A stretch of DNA of 30,369 nucleotides, taken from the IMG/VR virus record IMGVR_UViG_3300025133_000434, positions 1-30,369 of that record. One strand, 5' to 3'. The DNA comes from a virus. The notes under the pieces were generated by a model that saw only the letters and a program-made list of their open reading frames with translations, did no database searches and had not been told where the DNA came from. The translations under genes and the position numbers were made by a program. Positions 16,502 to 22,868 of the stretch are shown here, one piece after another (the first letter of the stretch is position 1; each line of letters opens with the position of its first letter).

Positions 16502-16720
16502 ATGACTACACGGACCAAAGGGCACCCACAGCCAAACATGGGTGTACTCACTGTCGCCACCTTGCCTAGCACGGCGGGCGCAGTGGAAGAAGGAGACGTC
16601 GCCTACGCCTCCGACGCCCGGAAGGCGGGGGAGACGGCGACCAACGGCAGCGGGTGCTTGGTGTTTTACGATGGTACCAATTGGATTGCTGCTGACACCG
16701 GAGCAACCGCTGCGGCCTAA
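16502..16720 (+). CDS. Small structural protein candidate
   Basis: ATG 16502 has AGGAG about 9 nt upstream, and the gene ends just before a strong hairpin, so it closes the late operon. The 72-residue product has short beta-type segments: VLTVATLPSTAG, VAYASDARKAGE and CLVFYDGTNWIAADTG. The phrase 'G-x-x-V-(F/Y)-YDGTNW' is common in short repeats of phage fibre, collar and decoration proteins. It has no signal peptide or membrane segment. I infer a minor virion component, but cannot place it in the particle. The 77-bp gap before it holds the palindrome GTCGCGAC at 16462-16469 and no other clear signal. Confidence 0.6.
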   Translation: MTTRTKGHPQPNMGVLTVATLPSTAGAVEEGDVAYASDARKAGETATNGSGCLVFYDGTNWIAADTGATAAA

Positions 16721-16727
16721 CGCGATT

Positions 16728-16757
16728 TTAGGGGGAGGTGTTTTTATCTCCCCCTAA
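16728..16757. terminator. Hairpin ending the late operon (possibly bidirectional)
   Basis: A perfect 10-bp stem (16728-16737 with 16748-16757: TTAGGGGGAG and its complement) surrounds a 10-nt T-rich loop. It lies 8 bp after the last late gene on the + strand and 22 bp beyond the tRNA 3' end on the minus strand, so it could stop both transcripts. Confidence 0.75.
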
Positions 16758-16778
16758 ACTTGCAGACCAAGATAATAG

Positions 16779-16853
16779 TGGTGCCGCCGGGGAGATTCGA
16801 ACTCCCGACTTCCCCCTTACCAAGGGGGTACTCTACCCCTGAGTTACAGCGGC
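16779..16853 (-). tRNA. tRNA-Thr (anticodon GGT)
   Basis: On the minus strand a full 75-nt cloverleaf can be folded. The acceptor stem GCCGCTG pairs with CGGCGGC (one G-U). The D arm is ACTC/GAGT. The anticodon stem CCCCC/GGGGG holds the loop TTGGTAA, so the anticodon is GGT. The T arm is GGGAG-TTCGAAT-CTCCC, followed by discriminator A and an encoded CCA. All arms are intact, so it may be functional. It lies 249 bp from the integrase gene on the same strand, a typical position for a phage attachment site. An 11-nt piece covering its anticodon arm recurs at 16934-16944. Confidence 0.93.
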
Positions 16854-16944
16854 GCAAATTGTTAAGTGCCGAACTTCGGTATCTCCCGGTTAAAAATACT
16901 CCGTTAAAACAATTACTTAACTCTCTTAACCCACCCTTACCAAG
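16814..16944. other. Candidate attP region: repeated 11-nt anticodon-arm sequence
   Basis: CCCTTACCAAG occurs at 16814-16824, inside the tRNA-Thr anticodon arm, and again at 16934-16944 in the spacer before the integrase. Tyrosine recombinases often cross over in the anticodon arm of a tRNA. The repeat may be a core-type integrase site or the relic of an older tRNA copy. The att function is inferred. Confidence 0.45.
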
Positions 16945-17021
16945 AATGTGCTCCCAACAAAACCGACACAAGCGATACTGCCAATCCCTTAGAAACCCTA
17001 ACATTCTGTGATAGTCTATCT

Positions 17022-17048
17022 GGACACAACAGGACAAAACGGACAAAT
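17022..17048. repeat. Three short direct repeats GGACAMAAY next to the integrase
   Basis: GGACACAAC (17022), GGACAAAAC (17032) and GGACAAATT (17041) follow each other at 9-10 bp spacing, about one helical turn. Direct repeats phased like this beside an integrase gene resemble arm-type integrase or excisionase binding sites. That role is inferred. Confidence 0.5.
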
Positions 17049-17051
17049 TTT

Positions 17052-17097
17052 GTGCCGAAATGCGGCACTTTCGAGGGATAGTGCCGCATTTCGGCAC
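17052..17097. repeat. Nested 17-bp inverted repeat downstream of the integrase
   Basis: Arms 17052-17068 and 17081-17097 are perfect complements around a 12-nt loop. Each arm is itself a small palindrome (GTGCCG, 5 nt, CGGCAC), so the DNA or RNA can form one long stem or two short hairpins. It starts 5 bp beyond the integrase stop. It may be the integrase terminator, though no T-run follows on the minus strand, or a protein-binding site of the attachment region. Confidence 0.8.
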
Positions 17098-17102
17098 CCG
17101 TA

Positions 17103-18122
17103 TCAAACTCGCCTATTCACTGCGTTCTTCAGATAATCCGGGCTGTGGTGCCCGTAGACCTTGGTGACAGTCTCGACAGTGTCACCTAGAACTCCAGCGA
17201 CGTCCCAGACCGATACTCCCGCACGAAGCATCAACGTCGCGGCGGTATGCCGCAAGACGTGGGGCGTGACCCACGGGTAAGGGGTGCGGTGCCTAAACGT
17301 GTCAAAGGTCTTCCGGATGTCCCCGGGGTCGTCCAGAACAAAACTTCCTCGGCGCTCGGCGTATGCTTTTTGGAGCATCGGCAAGAGCCTGTCGGAAATC
17401 GGCACGGGGACCCGGCGCTTTTTGCTGGTCTTGAGCTTTGGGTCTCGGAAGTCAATCAATTTTTCGGATAGACATACCCGGTCCCAGGTCAACCCTTGTA
17501 TCGCGGATTTGCGCGCCCCGGTGTCTAGGGCTATCGCCACGAAACGGGTCAGACGGGTTAGACGAGGTTTGCCGGAGCTGTGTTTCCCCGCCAGAGCCAG
17601 GAACTCGTTTTCCTGTTGCTCGTTAAGCCATAAATCTCTGGGGGGCCCAGAAGGCGGCAGCTCGATATGCGGGGTGTCTCCAGCGGAGACAAGCCTGTTT
17701 TTGAATCCAAAATTTAAGATTGTACGGAGCGCGCCTAAGTCTCGTCGTAGGGTTCCGTCTGCTACATTACGAAGCACACGAAATTTTAAAAAATCGTCGG
17801 GAGCGATTTCGCGCGGGGTCATGTGACCAAAAAACCGGACGATGTGCTGGACACCGAACATTTGGCCCGCGCTAACGCCCCGGGCTAGGGCGCTACTCTT
17901 ATACTGGGCGGCGATGTCGGCGATAGTCGGGTCGGCCAACGCCTTGGCTATCGCCTGTTCTTGCTTGATGAACTCAGCAAGGACAAGTTTCGCCTCGTTG
18001 AGATTTGCCGTCCGCGTTGTAAGAGTTTTTGTTCTGTAACCAGGACCGCTCCCATCTTTTTCGGAGTAGCGGATTTCGTAGTTCTTTCCGTAACGGCTTT
18101 TTGCGAGGGTTGGGTTGAGCAT
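17103..18122 (-). CDS. int: Tyrosine recombinase integrase
   Basis: ATG 18122 is preceded by AGAGG about 6 nt upstream. The 339-residue protein has an N-terminal arm-binding/core-binding part (residues 1-160) and a catalytic domain. Visible catalytic residues are R204 (DTGARKSAI), a lysine in KTSKKRR (231-236), H288-x-x-R291 (HVLRHTAA) and the nucleophile Y323 (KVYGHHSPDY). The position usually held by His or Trp before the tyrosine is Asp314 (LGDTVETV). The enzyme would insert the phage genome at a matching tRNA site. It is transcribed toward the tRNA-Thr, and its first 175 bp overlap the excisionase-like gene. The VYGHHSPDY form is one I associate with alphaproteobacterial integrases. Confidence 0.95.
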   Translation of the reverse strand: MLNPTLAKSRYGKNYEIRYSEKDGSGPGYRTKTLTTRTANLNEAKLVLAEFIKQEQAIAKALADPTIADIAAQYKSSALARGVSAGQMFGVQHIVRFFGHMTPREIAPDDFLKFRVLRNVADGTLRRDLGALRTILNFGFKNRLVSAGDTPHIELPPSGPPRDLWLNEQQENEFLALAGKHSSGKPRLTRLTRFVAIALDTGARKSAIQGLTWDRVCLSEKLIDFRDPKLKTSKKRRVPVPISDRLLPMLQKAYAERRGSFVLDDPGDIRKTFDTFRHRTPYPWVTPHVLRHTAATLMLRAGVSVWDVAGVLGDTVETVTKVYGHHSPDYLKNAVNRRV

Positions 18123-18280
18123 TCTCTACCTCTTTCAAGAAAATCCAAAAGGTCTATCAGCTTGATGCGGATTGGCTTGCCTCGGTAAAAGGGTAACCTC
18201 CCCGACTGCCGCCACCGCGCGACGGTCCGGGTAGACACCCGGGCCAAGACGGCGGCCTCGGTCTGCGTGATCAGCCGCAC
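17948..18280 (-). CDS. Excisionase-like helix-turn-helix protein
   Basis: GTG 18280 lies 4 bp downstream of the repressor stop; no good ribosome binding site is seen, so coupling is likely. The 110-residue product begins with a MerR/Xis-type HTH and wing: TQTEAAVLARVSTRTVARWR, then SGRLPFYRGKPIRIKLIDLLDFLE (residues 5-50). The remaining 57 or so residues are Ser-, Arg- and Lys-rich, lie in the overlap with int, and may simply be constrained by that frame. Small HTH proteins just before int usually direct excision and can also repress. Overlap of xis with int is known from lambda. The HTH part is convincing; the C-terminal extent is less so. Confidence 0.72.
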   Translation of the reverse strand: MRLITQTEAAVLARVSTRTVARWRQSGRLPFYRGKPIRIKLIDLLDFLERGRECSTQPSQKAVTERTTKSATPKKMGAVLVTEQKLLQRGRQISTRRNLSLLSSSSKNRR

Positions 18281-18284
18281 AGCG

Positions 18285-18737
18285 TCAATCGTCGTCGTAC
18301 TTCGAGATCATTGACACGATTTCTGCGGCCAGAGTTAATGGCACCAGTTTGTTTACTTGGAGGTGGACCTTGTCCCCGTGCCCGGCGATTGACGTCAGCG
18401 CAACTTCCGGGTTCTCCCGGTCAACTGTCGCGGCGGTTATGTCGGGGGCAAGTTCTTCCGGGGTGACGTCCAGCGCGTCCGCCAATAATGCTAGGTTCTT
18501 CGGGTCCGGCAAAGACGTGCCTTTGAGGTACACGCTGATCCGGTCACGCGATTTTGCCACCTTGTAGCCACGCTCATCGAGTTTGGTGCCAAATGCGCGG
18601 CGGGCCAAGTCCGACTGACTTAACCCTTTTTCCGTCATCTTGTCATAAAGTTTTCGGGCGAATTGTTCGATTTCGAGTTTTTCGATATTCGTCCGGCCCC
18701 CAACGGGGGATAAGCGACGATTAGGCGATTTAGACAT
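18285..18737 (-). CDS. XRE-family phage repressor (CI-like)
   Basis: ATG 18737 is chosen because GGAAGG lies 7 nt upstream; ATG 18740 and GTG 18752 are alternatives. The product of about 150 residues contains an HTH_3 domain: KLYDKMTEKGLSQSDLARRA, then an insert, then RDRISVYLKGTSLPDPKNLA and LLADALDVTPEEL. The C-terminal region has no S24/LexA peptidase motif, so it would not self-cleave on DNA damage in the lambda way. It is transcribed away from the early operon, upstream of xis and int, from the promoter at 18791-18819. It likely maintains lysogeny by binding CAAYATGTT elements in the divergent spacer. Confidence 0.85.
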   Translation of the reverse strand: MSKSPNRRLSPVGGRTNIEKLEIEQFARKLYDKMTEKGLSQSDLARRAFGTKLDERGYKVAKSRDRISVYLKGTSLPDPKNLALLADALDVTPEELAPDITAATVDRENPEVALTSIAGHGDKVHLQVNKLVPLTLAAEIVSMISKYDDD

Positions 18738-18790
18738 CATGTGGCCTTCCACTTATCGGCCCGCGTGGGTGTCCCAGGGGCGCACCAAAC

Positions 18791-18819
18791 AATATGTTAG
18801 TGTTGTGTTGTAGTGTCAA
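18791..18819 (-). promoter_or_regulatory. Promoter for the repressor-xis-int operon
   Basis: Read on the minus strand, TTGACA (18814-18819) and CATATT (18791-18796) are separated by exactly 17 nt. The -35 box is perfect and the -10 box matches 4 of 6 positions. Transcription would start near 18784, about 45 nt before the repressor start. The -10 box overlaps an operator-like AACA-ATA-TGTT element, which suggests autoregulation. Confidence 0.75.
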
Positions 18820-18870
18820 GAGGATTCGGGCAAACAAAACAACAAAATCCCACGGATTGTGATTTGGCAG

Positions 18871-18899
18871 TTGACCGATGGATACAACATGTGGTTAGT
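18871..18899 (+). promoter_or_regulatory. Candidate early promoter (divergent from the repressor)
   Basis: TTGACC (18871-18876) is followed after 17 nt by GTTAGT (18894-18899). The -35 box is good and the -10 box is poor (3 of 6). The spacer contains the operator-like ACAACATGTG. Transcription would start near 18906, 50 bp before the Cro-like gene. The weak -10 makes the exact position uncertain. Confidence 0.4.
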
Positions 18900-18955
18900 T
18901 TGGTTGGAATAGAACAAGACAACGCACAACATGTTGATTTCAGATTGGAGCCAAA

Positions 18956-19285
18956 ATGGATTTGGAGAACTCAACACCGCCCCCGAAGAGCCCGGATTGG
19001 GACGCGCGAGAGCTGATAAAGAGAGCCGGAGGGTGCGTTGCCATCCGCCGGAATACCAAGGCCCTGGGGTACCGGGTACCGTCCGCGCCACAGGTCTATA
19101 TGTGGCAGAACCGGCAGCGCGTTCCCAGTGAATGGGTAGCGGTCTTGCTTCTCCTCGCAGAGGCGCGTGGTGAGGTGGTAGCTCCGAAAGAAGTCATCAA
19201 AAACATCGTGACGAACCCCGGCGCGGATTTACTGCGTTTTCCCGCAAGAGAAAATCACACGCCGAGTTCCGACCCCTTCACCTGA
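18956..19285 (+). CDS. Cro/YdaS-like DNA-binding protein
   Basis: ATG 18956 has GGAG about 5 nt upstream. The 109-residue protein contains a Cro-like HTH region: ARELIKRAGGCVAIRRNTKA, then RVPSAPQVYMWQNRQRVPSEW and a final helix VAVLLLLAEARGEV (about residues 17-75). The pattern 'L-I-(K/R)-R-A-G-G-...-V-x-x-W-x-x-R-x-x-V-P-x-x-W' is that of YdaS/Cro-type regulators. It is the first gene to the right of the divergent promoter region, where Cro normally lies. It probably shuts down the repressor promoter to favour lytic growth. The C-terminal 30 residues look disordered. Confidence 0.72.
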   Translation: MDLENSTPPPKSPDWDARELIKRAGGCVAIRRNTKALGYRVPSAPQVYMWQNRQRVPSEWVAVLLLLAEARGEVVAPKEVIKNIVTNPGADLLRFPARENHTPSSDPFT

Positions 19286-19302
19286 CGGAGAAAGGAGCGC
19301 AG

Positions 19303-19515
19303 ATGCCGGAGTCAGACAAAACCGACAAATACCTCAAAGGTCGCCGGGAACTCCAGGAAGACTTACGGAGAACCCGTAAAGAGTATCTGCTGATTGACGG
19401 GCGGAGAACCCAACTTAAACGAAGAATGTCCCGACTGTCGGACGAAATGGCCGACATCGAAAATTCCTGGCTATCCCAGGGGAAAGAAGGAGACACCAAT
19501 GAACCTACTGGATGA
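19303..19515 (+). CDS. Small coiled-coil early protein, unknown
   Basis: ATG 19303 has AAAGGAG 6 nt upstream, a strong site. The 70-residue product is charged and probably one long coiled coil: LKGRRELQEDLRRTRKEYLL, then RRTQLKRRMSRLSDEMADIE. No family is recognised. It is the second gene of the early operon and overlaps the next gene by 17 bp. Small helical proteins at this place in temperate phages are often host-takeover or regulatory factors, but nothing here identifies a target. Confidence 0.65.
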   Translation: MPESDKTDKYLKGRRELQEDLRRTRKEYLLIDGRRTQLKRRMSRLSDEMADIENSWLSQGKEGDTNEPTG

Positions 19516-19849
19516 AGCCAAAGCTGTCATCGAGGAGCGGGGCAGAACCCACGGGGATTTCCGTGTGGTCCACGCAACCATAGCAGAACTGTGGACGACT
19601 TACGCGGGCATGGGAAAGTTCGAAGATTACAATGTCGCCATGATGATGGCGTTGTTGAAGGTAGGAAGGATCATCGTGAATGAAGAAAAAGGGGGCCAGC
19701 ATAACGACGACAACGCGCTTGATTGCTTGGGCTACATCTACTTGGCACACGAGTTGAGGAAAGGAGACACGAATGCCCCTATGGGACACGAACAAGATGA
19801 ACACGAGGATAGAGAACCTTATCAGCCGGTTTCAGTCGGGGGAGATTGA
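19499..19849 (+). CDS. DUF6378-like phage protein
   Basis: ATG 19499 has GAAGGAGA 6-7 nt upstream, which sets the start; a longer in-frame reading from 19394 would cover the previous gene. The 116-residue product shows the pattern I associate with DUF6378: LLDEAKAVIEERGRTHGDF, then TIAELWTTYAG, NVAMMMALLKVGRIIVN and DNALDCLGYIYLAHEL. The repeated acidic helices and HGD motif resemble a helical, MazG-like nucleotide-handling fold, but activity is unproven. The last 25 residues are charged and overlap the next gene. Confidence 0.75.
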   Translation: MNLLDEAKAVIEERGRTHGDFRVVHATIAELWTTYAGMGKFEDYNVAMMMALLKVGRIIVNEEKGGQHNDDNALDCLGYIYLAHELRKGDTNAPMGHEQDEHEDREPYQPVSVGGD

Positions 19850-20027
19850 CGAGCATCAGATCGAACAAGGGTTCGATGACCTGGGCGTGGAGTCTTCAAA
19901 TATCCTCGCACTGAGGGAAAAGCCGGAATCACTGAAGACAGTCAAGAAGGAGTGGACCCCGCTAGGTAAGCGGCTGATCGGGGAACATGTCTTTAACACG
20001 ACATTCGGGATGAAAATCAATGGCTAG
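19773..20027 (+). CDS. Hypothetical early protein
   Basis: ATG 19773 is preceded by AAAGGAG and the same GGAGACAC-x-AATG context as the gene at 19499, so it is preferred over ATG 19797 despite a 77-bp overlap with the upstream gene. The 84-residue product is charged, with a helical middle (IENLISRFQSGEIDEHQIEQ) and a basic C-terminal part (KEWTPLGKRLIGEHVF). No family is recognised. It overlaps the resolvase gene by 8 bp, so the two are probably translated together. Confidence 0.6.
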   Translation: MPLWDTNKMNTRIENLISRFQSGEIDEHQIEQGFDDLGVESSNILALREKPESLKTVKKEWTPLGKRLIGEHVFNTTFGMKING

Positions 20028-20571
20028 GGGGCCGGGGGTAGCGGAACCATCCGCGCGCCCGGAACGACAAACCTTCTTCATAGGCATGGACCCCGGGATA
20101 ACAGGCGCGGTCGCGCTTTTGGACCATCGCAAGCATGAGGTGCTTATTGAGGACATGCCGACCGTAACAATGAAGATTTCCGGGCGGAACAGGAACCGCA
20201 TCGTCGAGCCTGTCTTGGCGGCGGTGTTAAGAGAGTGGGCCCTGACCCGGGACATCTTTGCCGTTATCGAACAAGTCGGAGCGATGCCAGGGCAGGGAGT
20301 AACCAGTACCTTCACCTTCGGGATGTCGTTCGGCATTTGCACTGGTGTCTTGGCGGGGCTGAACATCCCCAGCGAGACAGTTCGACCCCAGGAATGGAAA
20401 AAGCTCGTTCGGGTACCAAGGGGTAAAGACGCCTCACGGGCGATGGCTGCGCGGCTTTTCCCGAGACAGGCGGCTTTGTTCGCCCGAAAGCGAGATGACG
20501 GTCGCAGTGACGCCGTACTGTTGGCAATTGCGGCTCACAAATTACATCAACAAAACAAATTTGTTGACTGA
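20020..20571 (+). CDS. RuvC-like Holliday junction resolvase
   Basis: ATG 20020 overlaps the previous stop by 8 bp. The 183-residue protein has the RuvC/RNase H-fold catalytic set: D24 in IGMDPGITGAVAL, E84 in VIEQVGAMPGQG, and D160/D164 in DDGRSDAVLLAIAAH. The region MPGQGVTSTFTFGMSFGICT matches the helix that contacts the junction in RuvC (there often 'QG...AF..G...G'). It would resolve branched intermediates of phage recombination and replication before packaging. Length is close to E. coli RuvC (173 aa). Its place in the early operon next to replication genes is usual. Confidence 0.88.
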   Translation: MARGPGVAEPSARPERQTFFIGMDPGITGAVALLDHRKHEVLIEDMPTVTMKISGRNRNRIVEPVLAAVLREWALTRDIFAVIEQVGAMPGQGVTSTFTFGMSFGICTGVLAGLNIPSETVRPQEWKKLVRVPRGKDASRAMAARLFPRQAALFARKRDDGRSDAVLLAIAAHKLHQQNKFVD

Positions 20572-20595
20572 AACCAAATACGTTACTATTTACCA

Positions 20596-20658
20596 ATGGA
20601 CGTCATGCCAGACGATCACGAGGAAACGTTGGAAACGTACAGTAGAAAGCATAAATAA
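20596..20658 (+). CDS. Micro-ORF directly before the winged-helix gene (20 aa)
   Basis: ATG 20596 to TAA 20656-20658 encodes 20 residues (MDVMPDDHEETLETYSRKHK). Its TAA overlaps the ATG of the next gene by one base (TAATG), a typical translational coupling junction, and the next gene has no good ribosome binding site of its own. No clear ribosome binding site precedes this ORF either. It may be a leader peptide, or chance. Confidence 0.3.
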   Translation: MDVMPDDHEETLETYSRKHK

Positions 20659-21362
20659 TGAGCAAAAGAAAAGGCAGCCGAATGGCCCCGGACACGATCC
20701 GTCCCCTGGCCGATCTTGTTGGCGCACAGATATCAGCAATCGCCCCGACACCCGACCAAGTTGAACAAACTGACCCGATCAGGCAGTTCGGACGGACACA
20801 AAGAAAACTGAAGACGAAACGGTTTTCCAGCCTTTACATATGGGGCCAACGCGAGTGCCGGGTTGAACTGGTGGGAGAATGGCTGCCCGCCGCCCCGAAC
20901 CCAAACCGATACAACCGGGCTCTCCGGATAAACGTCTTGAACGCCAGATTTTCGGCGGGGATGGCGAATGATATCGGGCTGCACATGTCTCCGGCAGAGT
21001 TGATTACCCTTCTCCCGGGAGTTTCCGCGCCCACTATCCGGCGCGAACTCCAATTGCTTGTAACCCGGGGCCTAATTCTCCTGGTGTCGGACCCTTCGGA
21101 TAATCGCAGGAAACTAATTTTCCCGACACAAAAGTTCATGCACTTGTTTTTCCGCACCACGCTCACGAAGTTGGTTCTTCGTTATGGTTTGGTGTACGGG
21201 TCCGACCGGTTGGCCGCCGCGACCTTCCACACCAGATGGTGTCAAGATTTCCAATTTGACCCGGAAATCTTAAACATTGGCCGGGAATTAGTGAACAAAA
21301 CGTCCACCTTTTCGAGAGTGGTCCAGGTTGACGCCAAGGAGGACGTCGCACTTTTCTGCTAA
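20658..21362 (+). CDS. Winged-helix (MarR-like) DNA-binding protein
   Basis: A 234-residue protein with a central winged-helix unit at about residues 110-165: MSPAELITLLPGVSAPTIRR, then ELQLLVTRGLILLVSDPSDN and RRKLIFPTQKF. The 'V-S-(A/P)-(P)-T-(I/V)-R-R-x-L-x-x-L-x-x-x-G-L-(I)-x-x-x-x-D-x-x-D-x-R' layout is that of MarR-type regulators. The N- and C-terminal parts are not recognised. It could regulate the early operon or the switch to late genes, or take part in replication initiation. It follows the resolvase gene. The 114-bp gap after it (21363-21476) holds only a weak GCCG-CGGC hairpin near 21434. Confidence 0.6.
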   Translation: MSKRKGSRMAPDTIRPLADLVGAQISAIAPTPDQVEQTDPIRQFGRTQRKLKTKRFSSLYIWGQRECRVELVGEWLPAAPNPNRYNRALRINVLNARFSAGMANDIGLHMSPAELITLLPGVSAPTIRRELQLLVTRGLILLVSDPSDNRRKLIFPTQKFMHLFFRTTLTKLVLRYGLVYGSDRLAAATFHTRWCQDFQFDPEILNIGRELVNKTSTFSRVVQVDAKEDVALFC

Positions 21363-21476
21363 AAATGGGATAAAAATAGGGGACATATTTTAGGTGGTTT
21401 TTGTTGGCAGACAAAGCCTACAGTGTTTTCAGACGCCGGAACAATCGGCGATCACGAAAAACCGTAGGAAACGCGA

Positions 21477-22853
21477 ATGCCGACCAGCAACCTCCCCCCG
21501 GACAGCCTTCGGCCATACCAAGTCACTGGCGCGGCATTTCTCGCCGGGCGGACCCGAGCCGGTTTATTCGACGACTGCGGACTAGGTAAGACCCCCCAGA
21601 CCCTTGTAGCGGCGAAGATGGTCGCCGCTAAAAAAATCTTGGTAGTTTGCCCGGCAGTCGCCCGGTACCACTGGGCGCGCGAAGTGCAGCGGTGGTTCGA
21701 CCAGGACGCCGACATCAAGGTTGTCACTTCAAAACTCTCCAAACACCCCGCCCTGGCGGATATCGTCATTGTCTCCCACGATCTTCTCGTCTCTGCGGAC
21801 ACGCATACCGCGCTGCTGGGGGAGAGTTGGGATTTGCTTGTGATCGATGAGGCGCACTTCCTGAAATCGAGAGGCGCAAAAAGGACAAAGGCCGTCTACG
21901 GAAGTCGATGCGATTTGTCGGGCCGTGCGCTGGCCGCCCAGGCCAAACGGGTCTGGGTGCTGACAGGCACCCCGGCCCCCAACCATGCGGGCGAACTCTG
22001 GACACATTTACGCGCCCTGTATCCGAGCGCGATCCCGGGGGTCAACGGCACACCGATGGGTGAGAACGAATTTATCTCGCAGTATTGCCGGACAGCCGCA
22101 ACCCCTTGGGGCCTCCAAGTGCAGGGTTCGAAAAACATGGGCGCGTTGAGAACCAAGATGGACGGGTTCTTCCTCCGGCGTTTAAAGAAAAATGTTCTGA
22201 CGGATTTACCGGCGGTCACAGTCGGCGCGTTACCCATATCCTTGAAGCGCGCTGACGGTCAAGGCATGAACAAGGTTCTGTCGCAGTACCCCGACGCTGC
22301 GCATCTGGCGGAGGCGGCGAAGACGTTGACGGAGGACGGCCTTCTGGACTTTCTCCGGGCGAACGCAGCGGAACTTGCTACTTATCGGAGACACACCGGT
22401 CTACTCAAGTTACCGGTTTGCCTGGAATGGTTGAAAACAGAAATGGGCTCGACCGATAAAAAGTTCATTGTCTTCGCAATCCACCACGCCGTCATCGACG
22501 GTATCGTAGACCACATGGCGGCGTTCAACCCCGTCAAGATAGACGGTCGAGACAGCGCCCGAGACCGGGACAACGCAGAACAGAAATTCACACATGACCC
22601 CCGGTGCAAGCTCTTTGTGGGCCAAATCACTGCCGCCGGTACAGCAATCACTCTCACCGTGGCGTCCGATGTTGTTTTCTTTGAGGCCGATTGGACGCCG
22701 TCAAACAACTACCAAGCCCTTTCACGGGCGCACCGTTTCACCCAGACCCGGGGTGTCGTCGCCCGGTTCCTGACGCTCCACAACTCCATCGATGACACAA
22801 TCCAGCGGGCGCTTACGAGGAAGACCCGCGAGCTGACACAACTGTTCAACTAG
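21477..22853 (+). CDS. SNF2/DEAH-box helicase
   Basis: ATG 21477 follows AGGAAA by 5 nt. The 458-residue protein shows the superfamily 2 SNF2 motifs in order: Q-like start LRPYQVTGAAFLAGR, motif I DDCGLGKTPQT (residues 32-42), motif Ia ILVVCPAVARYHW, motif II DEAH (124-127), motif III LTGTPAPN (162-169) and motif VI QALSRAHRFTQTRG. It is short and lacks accessory domains, like the phage SNF2 helicases found with DUF2800, DUF2815 and family A polymerase genes. It would remodel DNA or protein-DNA complexes in replication or recombination. The genes here match that known replication module. Confidence 0.9.
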   Translation: MPTSNLPPDSLRPYQVTGAAFLAGRTRAGLFDDCGLGKTPQTLVAAKMVAAKKILVVCPAVARYHWAREVQRWFDQDADIKVVTSKLSKHPALADIVIVSHDLLVSADTHTALLGESWDLLVIDEAHFLKSRGAKRTKAVYGSRCDLSGRALAAQAKRVWVLTGTPAPNHAGELWTHLRALYPSAIPGVNGTPMGENEFISQYCRTAATPWGLQVQGSKNMGALRTKMDGFFLRRLKKNVLTDLPAVTVGALPISLKRADGQGMNKVLSQYPDAAHLAEAAKTLTEDGLLDFLRANAAELATYRRHTGLLKLPVCLEWLKTEMGSTDKKFIVFAIHHAVIDGIVDHMAAFNPVKIDGRDSARDRDNAEQKFTHDPRCKLFVGQITAAGTAITLTVASDVVFFEADWTPSNNYQALSRAHRFTQTRGVVARFLTLHNSIDDTIQRALTRKTRELTQLFN

Positions 22854-22868
22854 GTAAAAGAGGTAAAC

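Larger units (their letters stand above)
18788..18936. promoter_or_regulatory. Three operator-like CAAYATGTT elements
   Basis: AACAATATGTT (18788-18798) overlaps the repressor -10 box. ACAACATGTG (18884-18893) lies in the candidate early promoter. CAACATGTTG (18927-18936), a perfect 10-bp palindrome, lies 20 bp before the Cro-like start codon. They share CAAYATGTK. Such spacing across a divergent promoter pair is what a CI/Cro-type switch needs. Binding is inferred. Confidence 0.55.

Noticed and set aside
20495-20764. 89-codon + strand frame over the resolvase end and winged-helix start
   Set aside because: It overlaps two better-supported genes in other frames, has no domain, and its composition is unlike neighbouring proteins.
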